Positions 57,500 through 64,000 of a stretch of DNA of 64,000 bases are shown here, in pieces. A program made the position numbers and the translations under genes. The stretch comes from Rhodobacter sp. GTDB taxonomy: Bacteria > Pseudomonadota > Alphaproteobacteria > Rhodobacterales > Rhodobacteraceae. The notes under the pieces are model-generated. The model was given only the letters and a program-made list of their open reading frames with translations, was not told where the DNA came from and ran no database searches. Position 1 is the stretch's first letter. The number at the start of each line of letters is the position of its first letter. Location of the stretch: assembly GCA_016704435.1 (NCBI GenBank), contig JADJAB010000001.1, forward strand, positions 550,196-614,195. Direction: 5' to 3'.

Positions 57500-60321
57500 G
57501 GCACTGGCATCTGATATGGGCGGCGCTGGCCGTCATCGCCATGTTGCTGGCTTTTGCGGTGAAGCTGCCGCCGGGCTGGCTCTGGCCGCCCGAGGCGATG
57601 CACCTGCCGATGGCCGGCTGGGTCTCGGCCGGCATGAAGTGGCTGACCGACAGCGCGGCGATCGGCCCGGTCAGTTTCAAGGACCTGACGCGAGGCTTCG
57701 CTGCGCTGGTCGAGGCGCCTTATGACATGGCGCGGGTCCTGCTCGTCGACGGCATTACCGAAGGCAGGGGGCGGCGGGCGACGACGATCATTCCACCGCT
57801 TTCGTGGCTGGCAGTGACCATGGCGGCGGTGGCTTTGGGTCACTATGCCCGCGACCGTTGGCTGGGCCTCCTGGCCGGAGCGCTGATGGTCTATCTGGCG
57901 GTCTTCGGCCAATGGGACAGCGCCATGGTCACGCTGGCCTCGATCCTCATCGCGGTGCCACTGGGGGTGGCGGGGGGGCTGGCCCTTGGCATCGCCGCCT
58001 GGCGCTGGCGAGGGGTGGAGCGGGCGATATCACCTGTTCTGGACCTGATGCAGACGGTGCCGACATTCGCCTATCTGGTGCCGGTGCTGGTGCTGTTCGG
58101 CTTCGGCCCGGTGGCGGCGCTGCTGGCGACGATGATCTACGCCATGCCGCCGATGGTGCGGGTAACGCTGGTCGCGCTGCGCGCTGTGCCGCCCGAGATC
58201 ATGGATTTCGCCAATATGGCGGGCTGCACGCCGGGGCAGCGGATGCGCAAGGTGATGCTGCCGGTGGCGCTGCCCGACCTGATGGTGGGCGTCAATCAGG
58301 TGATCATGCTGAGCCTGAACATGGTCATCATCGCCTCGATGATCGGCGCCGGGGGCCTGGGCAAGGACGTGCTGGAAAGCCTGCGCCGGCTTGATATTGG
58401 CGGCGGGATCGAGGCGGGTCTGGCGATCACGGCGCTGGCCGTGGTGCTGGACCGGCTGGGCCAGGCAATGGCAGCGCGGGCGGGGCATCGGGCGGCCGCA
58501 ACGGGCAGTTTCCGGCAGCGCCATCCGCGCACGGTGCTGGTGGCGGCGGTGGTCGTGGTGACCGGGCTTCTGGGTCTTTTGGTCCCGGCAGTGCAGGACT
58601 GGCCGAAGGGCTGGGAGATCACCACCAAGACCTTCTGGTCGGGTTTGATAGAGTGGATCAACGTCAACTACTTCGACCAGTTGGAGGCCTTCCGGGTCTG
58701 GATGCTGCAGTATCTCCTGTCGCCGGTGAAGCGGTTCTTCCACGGCCTGCCCTGGCCTTTCATGCTGGGAATCCTGGCGCTGGCAGGCTGGCGGCTGGGA
58801 GGCTGGCGGCTGGGTGCGCTTGCGCTTGCGCTTGGCGCCTTCATTGCAGCGACGGGACTGTGGGAACAGGCGATGACCACGGTCTACCTTTGTGGCGTGT
58901 CAGTGCTGATCGCGATGGCGATTGGGGTGCCCCTGGGCATATGGGCGGCGTCTTCGGGCGCGGCGGGCAGGGTGATCGGCGGGGTTATCGACACGCTGCA
59001 GACGCTGCCCAGTTTCGTCTACCTGATTCCGGTGGTGATGCTGTTTCGGGTGGGCGATTTCAGCGCGCTGGTGGCTGTGGTGCTTTATGCGCTGGTCCCG
59101 GCGGTGCGCTATACCGCGCATGGGCTGCGGTCCGTGCCGGCAGAACTGATCGAGGCCGGGGTGGTCAGCGGGGCGACACGCAGTCAGATCCTGCGCAAGA
59201 TCCGGCTGCCGATGGCGGTGCCGATGATCCTTCTGGGGTTGAACCAGACGATCCTGCTGGCGCTTTCCATGCTGGTGATCACTGCCCTGGTGGGTACGCG
59301 CGATCTGGGACAAGAGGTCTATATCGCGCTGACCAAGGCAGATGTCGGTCGCGGCATCGTGGCCGGGCTGGGCGTGGCGGCGATTGCCATCATCGCCGAC
59401 CGGCTGATCGGGGCGGCAGCGGCGGGCGCACGGGCGCGGCTGGAGGGGAGTGTGACACCGGAAGACAAGGTGCGCGGGCTGGCCTGCTGGTCGGGTCCGG
59501 TGAAGATAGAGCCTTTGGGCGGTGGCATCACCAACCGCAACTTTGATGTGAGGGATGGTGCGCGTCGCGTGGTGGTGCGGATCGGCGATGACATTCCGGT
59601 GCATCAGATCATGCGGTTCAACGAGTTGGCGGCCAGCAAGGCGGCCTTTGCGGCAGGGGTTTCTCCTGCGGTCTTGCACCATGAATCCGGCGCGCTGGTC
59701 ATCGACTTTGTCGAAGGGCGCACCTTGGCGGCAGAAGACCTGCAAGAGCGGGGCATTCTGGAACAGGCGCTGGCGCTGGTGGGGCGGGCGCATCGGGAGA
59801 TTCCCCGGTTCTTGCGCGGCCCGGCGCTGGTGTTCTGGGTGTTCCATGTGGTGCGCGATTATGCCGGCACCCTGCGCGATGGCGGCTCGCCGCATCTGGG
59901 GCTGTTGCCGGGCTTGCTGGAAGATGCAGCGCGGCTGGAGGCGATGGTCGGCCCGATCGATCTGGTCTTTGGCCATAACGACCTGTTGCCGGCGAACTTC
60001 CTGTATGACGGCGCGCGGCTCTGGCTGATCGACTGGGATTATGCGGGCTTCAACTCGCCTCTGTTCGATCTGGGTGGGCTGGCGGCAAACAACGGACTGA
60101 CGAACGAGGATGAGGGCTGGATGCTTGCCAGCTATTTCGGCCGCGCGCCGGATGCGGCGTTGTGGCGGGCCTACCGCGCGATGAAGGCGGGGGCAGCCCT
60201 GCGCGAAACCATGTGGTCGATGGTGTCGGAGTTGCACTCGACGCTGGACTTCGACTTTGCGGCCTATACGGCCGCCAATCTGGAAACCTACCGCGCGGCA
60301 CTGGCCGCATTCGAGGCATGA
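57496..60321 (+). CDS. Double ProW-type permease in frame with a choline-kinase-like domain
   Basis: 941 codons without a stop. Residues about 1-320 and 430-650 are two ProW-like permease units, each with a coupling loop (RAVPPEIMDFANMAGCTPGQRMRK near 225; RSVPAELIEAGVVSGATRSQILRK near 540). Residues 653-941 form a choline/aminoglycoside phosphotransferase-like domain: GGGITNRNFDV, FGHNDLLPANFLYD (Brenner-type motif, about 825) and LIDWDYAGFNSPLFDL. A membrane permease fused to a kinase would be unusual. The junction holds a perfect gene start (GGAGGGG then GTG at 59452), and losing one G of 59444-59447 gives a permease stop overlapping that GTG, so the fusion may be a sequencing artefact. 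Confidence 0.85.
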   Translation: MRHWHLIWAALAVIAMLLAFAVKLPPGWLWPPEAMHLPMAGWVSAGMKWLTDSAAIGPVSFKDLTRGFAALVEAPYDMARVLLVDGITEGRGRRATTIIPPLSWLAVTMAAVALGHYARDRWLGLLAGALMVYLAVFGQWDSAMVTLASILIAVPLGVAGGLALGIAAWRWRGVERAISPVLDLMQTVPTFAYLVPVLVLFGFGPVAALLATMIYAMPPMVRVTLVALRAVPPEIMDFANMAGCTPGQRMRKVMLPVALPDLMVGVNQVIMLSLNMVIIASMIGAGGLGKDVLESLRRLDIGGGIEAGLAITALAVVLDRLGQAMAARAGHRAAATGSFRQRHPRTVLVAAVVVVTGLLGLLVPAVQDWPKGWEITTKTFWSGLIEWINVNYFDQLEAFRVWMLQYLLSPVKRFFHGLPWPFMLGILALAGWRLGGWRLGALALALGAFIAATGLWEQAMTTVYLCGVSVLIAMAIGVPLGIWAASSGAAGRVIGGVIDTLQTLPSFVYLIPVVMLFRVGDFSALVAVVLYALVPAVRYTAHGLRSVPAELIEAGVVSGATRSQILRKIRLPMAVPMILLGLNQTILLALSMLVITALVGTRDLGQEVYIALTKADVGRGIVAGLGVAAIAIIADRLIGAAAAGARARLEGSVTPEDKVRGLACWSGPVKIEPLGGGITNRNFDVRDGARRVVVRIGDDIPVHQIMRFNELAASKAAFAAGVSPAVLHHESGALVIDFVEGRTLAAEDLQERGILEQALALVGRAHREIPRFLRGPALVFWVFHVVRDYAGTLRDGGSPHLGLLPGLLEDAARLEAMVGPIDLVFGHNDLLPANFLYDGARLWLIDWDYAGFNSPLFDLGGLAANNGLTNEDEGWMLASYFGRAPDAALWRAYRAMKAGAALRETMWSMVSELHSTLDFDFAAYTAANLETYRAALAAFEA
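59452..60321 (+). CDS. Choline kinase-like phosphotransferase (probable separate gene)
   Basis: Alternative reading of the 3' third of the preceding ORF: 289 residues from GTG 59452, placed five bases after GGAGGGG. It has the kinase core: nucleotide-loop region GGGITNRNF, FGHNDLLPANF with catalytic Asp and Asn, and IDWDYAG with the metal Asp. Related enzymes phosphorylate choline, ethanolamine or similar amino alcohols. The gene overlaps nothing downstream; the FAD oxidoreductase begins two bases after its stop. Confidence 0.55.
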   Translation: MTPEDKVRGLACWSGPVKIEPLGGGITNRNFDVRDGARRVVVRIGDDIPVHQIMRFNELAASKAAFAAGVSPAVLHHESGALVIDFVEGRTLAAEDLQERGILEQALALVGRAHREIPRFLRGPALVFWVFHVVRDYAGTLRDGGSPHLGLLPGLLEDAARLEAMVGPIDLVFGHNDLLPANFLYDGARLWLIDWDYAGFNSPLFDLGGLAANNGLTNEDEGWMLASYFGRAPDAALWRAYRAMKAGAALRETMWSMVSELHSTLDFDFAAYTAANLETYRAALAAFEA

Positions 60322-60322
60322 G

Positions 60323-62764
60323 ATGAGCGAGCTTCCCTCTACCGCCAAGGCGGTTGTCATCGGTGGCGGCATTGTCGGCTGTTCGGTGGCCTATCATCTG
60401 GGCAAGCTGGGCTGGACCGATACGGTGCTGCTGGAGCGCAAGAAGCTGACCTCGGGCACCACGTTCCATGCGGCGGGGCTGGTGGGGCAGTTGCGGACCT
60501 CGGCCAATATCACGCAATTGCTGGGGCATTCGGTGGCTTTGTACCGGACGCTGGAGCAGGAGACCGGGCTGCAGACCGGCTGGAAGATGAACGGCGGGTT
60601 GCGGTTGGCCTGCAATGCCGAACGCTGGACCGAGGTAAAGCGGCAGGCGACGACGGCGCATTCCTTTGGGCTGGAGATGCATCTTCTGACGCCGAAAGAG
60701 GCGCAGGATCTGTGGCCGTTGATGACGATCGACGATCTGGTGGGGGCGGCCTATCTGCCGACCGACGGGCAGGCGAATCCGTCGGATATCACGCAAAGTC
60801 TGGCGCGGGGCGCGCGGATGGCGGGGGTGAAGGTCTTCGAGGATACGCCGGTTTTGCGGGTGATCGTCGAAGACGGACGCATTCGCGGGGTGGAGACTGC
60901 GGCGGGCGTGATCGAATGCGAGAAAGTGGTGGTTTGCGGCGGGCAGTGGACGCGAGCGTTGGCGGCTTCGGTGGGGGTGAATGTGACCGCTGTGTCGGTG
61001 GAGCATCAGTACATGATCACCGAGCGGATCGAAGGCGTGACGTCGGGCCTGCCGACGCTGCGCGACCCGGATCGCCTGACCTATTGGAAGGAAGATGTGG
61101 GGGGCCTGGTCTGGGGCGGCTATGAGCCGAACCCGAAATTGTGGGCGACGGGGGGGATACCGGAGGGGTTCCATTTCGAGACGCTGACGCCCGATTGGGA
61201 CCATTACGAGCAGTTCATGGAGAACGCGATTGCGCGGGTTCCGGCCTTGGCGACGGCGGGGGTGAAGCAATTGTTGAACGGGCCCGAGAGCTTCACGCCG
61301 GATGGCAATTTCATTCTGGGCGAAGCGCCGGAATTGCGGAATTTCTATGTCGGCGCGGGGTTCAATGCGTTCGGCATCGCCTCGGGCGGCGGTGCGGGGA
61401 TGGCGCTGGCGGAATGGGTGGCGACGGGGGCGGCGCCGTTCGATCTGTGGCCGGTGGATATCCGGCGCTTTGGCCGGGTGCATGGCGATATCGCTTGGGT
61501 CCGCGACCGGACGGTGGAGGCTTATGGCAAGCACTACACCATCGCCTGGCCAAGCGAGGAGATGCGGTCTTGTCGGCCTGTCCGGCGATCGCCCTTGTAT
61601 GCGCATCTGACGGCGGCGGGGGCGTGTTTTGGCGAAAAGCTGGGGTGGGAGCGGCCGAACTGGTTTGCCGATCTGGGCGCGGGCGAGGTGGCGGAGGATC
61701 GGTATTCCTATCAGCGACCGGGATGGTGGGACGCTGTGGCGCGGGAGCATAGGGCGTGCCGCGAGGCGGCGGTGCTGATCGACCAGACCTCTTTTGCCAA
61801 GTTCCGGCTGAAGGGGCCGGGGGCGGCGCGGGATCTGAACCGGATTGCAGCCGGAAATGTGGACCGGGCGGTGGGGTCCTTGACTTATACCCAGATGCTG
61901 AACCGCAAGGGTGGGATCGAATGCGATCTGACCGTGGCGCGGGTGGCGGAGGACGAGTTTCACATCGTCACCGGTACCGGCTTTGCGACGCATGATTTCG
62001 ACTGGATCAGCCGGCACATGACCGGGGATTGCCAGCTGTCGGATGTGACCTCGGGCTTCGCCGTGCTGTCGCTGATGGGGCCGGATGCACGGGAGATCCT
62101 GGGCCGGGTTTGTGCGGATGACCTGTCAAGTGAGGGGTTCCGCTTTGGCACCGCACGGTGGATTTCGGTGGCGAAATGCCCGGTGCTGGCCTTGCGGGTG
62201 ACATATGTGGGTGAGCTGGGCTGGGAACTGCATCTGCCAGTGGACTATGCGGTGACGGTCTATGAGGCGCTTGTGGCGGCGGGCCGGGACCGGGGTCTGG
62301 TGAACGCGGGTTATCGTGCGATCGAGACCTTGCGGCTGGAGAAGGGCTATCGGGCCTGGGGCTCGGACATCGGGCCGGATCATACGCCGGTGGAGGCGGG
62401 CTTGGGCTGGGCCTGCAAGATGCGCTCGAACGTAGATTTCATCGGGCGGGCGGCGGTGGAGGCGCAGGTTGCCGGTGGGGTGAGGAAGTGGCTGGCGACG
62501 TTTACCGCCGCGCCGGAGGTGGTGCTGCTGGGCCGCGAGACGATCTACCGGGATGGTCAGCGGGTGGGTTGGCTGTCTTCGGGCGGGTATGGCCATACGG
62601 TCGGGCGGTCTATCGGGATGGGCTATGTGCGCCGGGCCGAGGGGGTGGATGCGGAGTTTGTGCGCGCGGGGCGCTATGAGCTGGAAGTGGCATCCGAGCG
62701 GGTGGCGGCTGCGGTGCACCTGGAGCCGCTTCATGATCCGAAGGGTCTGCGGGTGAAGTCGTAA
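60323..62764 (+). CDS. Dimethylglycine/sarcosine dehydrogenase-like FAD and GcvT protein
   Basis: 813 residues. An N-terminal DAO/FAD domain has AVVIGGGIVGCSVAYHLG and SGTTFHAAGLVGQLR, where the His corresponds to the covalent FAD site of DMGDH/SDH. GGQWTRALAASVGV and FYVGAGFNAFGIASGGGAG follow. A GcvT folate-binding half begins near residue 435 (LIDQTSFAKFRLKGPGA, YVGELGWELHLPVDYA, ETLRLEKGYRAWGSDI), with a C-terminal GCV_T_C barrel. It probably demethylates an N-methyl amine and passes the carbon to tetrahydrofolate. ATG 60323 lies two bases after the kinase stop. Confidence 0.93.
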   Translation: MSELPSTAKAVVIGGGIVGCSVAYHLGKLGWTDTVLLERKKLTSGTTFHAAGLVGQLRTSANITQLLGHSVALYRTLEQETGLQTGWKMNGGLRLACNAERWTEVKRQATTAHSFGLEMHLLTPKEAQDLWPLMTIDDLVGAAYLPTDGQANPSDITQSLARGARMAGVKVFEDTPVLRVIVEDGRIRGVETAAGVIECEKVVVCGGQWTRALAASVGVNVTAVSVEHQYMITERIEGVTSGLPTLRDPDRLTYWKEDVGGLVWGGYEPNPKLWATGGIPEGFHFETLTPDWDHYEQFMENAIARVPALATAGVKQLLNGPESFTPDGNFILGEAPELRNFYVGAGFNAFGIASGGGAGMALAEWVATGAAPFDLWPVDIRRFGRVHGDIAWVRDRTVEAYGKHYTIAWPSEEMRSCRPVRRSPLYAHLTAAGACFGEKLGWERPNWFADLGAGEVAEDRYSYQRPGWWDAVAREHRACREAAVLIDQTSFAKFRLKGPGAARDLNRIAAGNVDRAVGSLTYTQMLNRKGGIECDLTVARVAEDEFHIVTGTGFATHDFDWISRHMTGDCQLSDVTSGFAVLSLMGPDAREILGRVCADDLSSEGFRFGTARWISVAKCPVLALRVTYVGELGWELHLPVDYAVTVYEALVAAGRDRGLVNAGYRAIETLRLEKGYRAWGSDIGPDHTPVEAGLGWACKMRSNVDFIGRAAVEAQVAGGVRKWLATFTAAPEVVLLGRETIYRDGQRVGWLSSGGYGHTVGRSIGMGYVRRAEGVDAEFVRAGRYELEVASERVAAAVHLEPLHDPKGLRVKS

Positions 62765-62765
62765 G

Positions 62766-62826
62766 CCGGGGGGCATGCGCCGCCCCCCGGACCCCCCGCG
62801 GAGTATTTGTGCCAAGATGAAGGGGC
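62766..62826 (+). repeat. Hairpin plus conserved 28-mer intergenic repeat, copy 2
   Basis: A perfect 9-bp hairpin (CCGGGGGGC at 62766-62774, GCCCCCCGG at 62782-62790) is followed by the same 28 bases as at 21169-21196 (62799-62826). Here it lies inside a co-directional operon, between the GcvT-type gene and the TPP enzyme, so complete termination would split the operon. Confidence 0.8.
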
Positions 62827-62887
62827 AGGCGGCCTTGTGGTTTGGGCTGGCATTGGGCAGCTTGGCGGCGAATGCAGGAGGGTGGCG

Positions 62888-64000
62888 ATGCGGCACGGTG
62901 GGCAGATACTGGCGGATCATCTGGCAGCCTATGGGGGTGGAACGGGTGTTTTCCGTGCCCGGGGAGAGCTTTCTGGCGGCATTGGACGGGCTCTATGAGC
63001 GCGGGATTGCCAATGTGGTGTGCCGCCATGAAGGCGGGGCCGCGATGATGGCAGAGGCCACCGGCAAGTTGACCGGGCGGCCGGGGGTGGCCTTTGTGAC
63101 GCGGGGGCCGGGGGCGACCAATGCGGCCTCTGGCGTGCATGTTGCCAAGCAGGATTCGACGCCGATGATCCTGTTCGTTGGCCAGATCGCACGCGGCCAC
63201 CGCGACCGCGAGGCGTTCCAGGAGGTGGACTATCGCGCGGTCTTTGGCCCCTTGGCCAAGTGGGCGGCGGAGGTGGATCAGGTAGAGCGGTTGCCGGAGT
63301 ACATCAGCCGGGCGTTCCATGTCGCGATGAGCGGGCGGCCCGGGCCGGTGGTGCTGGCTTTGCCAGAGGATATGCTGTCGTCCTTCGCCGATGTGGCGGA
63401 CATCCGGCCGCCCACGCCCGCTGTGCCGGGCGTGACGGAGGCGCAGGTAGTGGCGGTGGCTGCTGCGCTTCGTAGCGCGGAGCGACCGTTGGTCGTGGTC
63501 GGCGGGCCTGTCTGGTCTGCGGCGGCGGCGGAGGCGTTGGAGGCTTTTGCCGAAGGCTGGGGCCTGCCGGTGGCGGTGAGCTTCCGGCGGCAGGATCGGT
63601 TGGACAATACGTCATCGGCCTATGTGGGCGATCTGGGGGTGGGGATGAACCCACGCTTGGGCGCGCGCTTGCAGGCGGCGGATGTGGTGGTTGTGTTGGG
63701 GTCCCGGCTGGGCGACATCGCCACGGGCGGGTATGAGTTGCTGGACCCCGCACGGCCGCCGCGCATCGTGCATGTGCATGCCGATGCGGGCGAGTTGGGG
63801 CGGGTGTTCCGGCCGGAGGTGTCCGTTGCGGCTGCGGCGCCGGTGATGGTTTCGGCGCTGGCAGGGCTGACACCGCCGAATGTGCGGCCCTGGGTGGATT
63901 GGGCCGCAGAGGCGCGGGCCGACTATGTCGCCTGGCAAAAGCCGGTGGCCACGCCGGGTGCTGTGCGGATGGAGGAGGTGGTGGCTTGGATGGCGGCCAA
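62888..64000 (+). pseudogene. Thiamine pyrophosphate-dependent enzyme, acetolactate synthase-like (frameshift, 3' end cut)
   Basis: The ATG at 62888 follows AGGAGGG. After QILADHLAAYG the frame must shift at the G5 run 62933-62937 (one G too many) to give VERVFSVPGESFLAALDGLY, HEGGAAMMAEATGKLTG with the cofactor-activating Glu, VTRGPGATNAASGVHVA and PEDMLSSFADV. The restored frame is open to the window edge (about 370 codons), covering the N-terminal PYR domain and the central nucleotide-binding domain; the TPP-binding C-terminal domain is outside. The substrate is unknown; a C2 or keto-acid unit from the imported compound is plausible. Confidence 0.88.

Noticed and set aside
60050..62017. 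655-codon minus-strand open frame
   Set aside because: Antisense to the kinase-like domain and the GcvT-type gene; composition is that of a shadow frame.

Overview
The window reads as chromosomal DNA of a high-GC alphaproteobacterium, most likely a member of the Rhodobacterales (Rhodobacteraceae/Paracoccaceae). The reasons are the dense ATGA/GTGA-overlapping operons, the gene families present (DUF2794, HspQ, IalB, Asparaginase_II, non-pyrrolysine MttB-like protein, GcvT-type FAD oxidoreductases, the gpmI-envC-ctpA-rppH order) and short dispersed intergenic repeats of a kind I associate with this group. I see no rRNA, tRNA, CRISPR, prophage or insertion sequence.

Layout. (1) 1-7129: a catabolic/transport island with two divergent operons. 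Leftward are a GntR/FCD regulator, a DUF3830 protein, a TIGR04076 protein and an aldo/keto reductase. Rightward are a branched-chain-amino-acid-type (Liv) ABC transporter (two ATPases, two permeases) and a DadA/PuuB-like FAD oxidoreductase. Paired TGTGATCA boxes lie between them. No substrate-binding protein is in view. (2) 7367-17283: an exopolysaccharide locus with a secreted ClpP-like protein, a YjbE/GfcA-like small protein, a PPP-family phosphatase, YjbH, YjbF, a Wza-type export lipoprotein, an ExoY-type sugar transferase, a WcaI-like glycosyltransferase and Gmd. (3) 17733-35926: mostly housekeeping: RlmN, IalB, asparaginase II, NlpC/P60 and leucyl aminopeptidase, carbonic anhydrase, fRMsr/GFA/gamma-glutamyltransferase, a STAS/anti-sigma-kinase pair, HspQ, AEC transporter, lytic transglycosylase, LolA, GNAT, MuiA, AKR and Asd. 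(4) 36025-45602: MFS transporter, two tandem DUF4424 genes, MttB-like methyltransferase, OFA-type MFS, GH13 glucosidase, SMP-30 lactonase and KDPGal aldolase. (5) 45888-53253: the rppH-ctpA-envC-gpmI block, two tandem DMT exporters, and MnmD with a divergent MnmC2-like FAD oxidoreductase. (6) 54504-64000: a DeoR regulator diverging from a ProX-ProV-ProW(double) betaine-type transporter, a choline-kinase-like phosphotransferase (in frame with the permease here), a dimethylglycine/sarcosine-dehydrogenase-like enzyme and a TPP-dependent enzyme that runs off the window.

A feature that cuts across everything is a set of single-base frameshifts, nearly all in G/C runs. They interrupt nine otherwise intact genes (WcaI-like, NlpC/P60, GGT, both DUF4424 genes, CtpA, EnvC, DeoR, TPP enzyme). 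They probably also explain the permease-kinase fusion and a scrambled stretch in the MnmC2-like gene. Sequencing or assembly error is the simplest explanation, so these genes may be functional in the organism.

How the genes may work together (inference): region 2 exports a fucose- or rhamnose-type-sugar-containing polysaccharide under possible control of a phosphatase. Region 6 looks like import, phosphorylation and oxidative demethylation of a methylated amine, with the DeoR protein likely sensing a phosphorylated intermediate.
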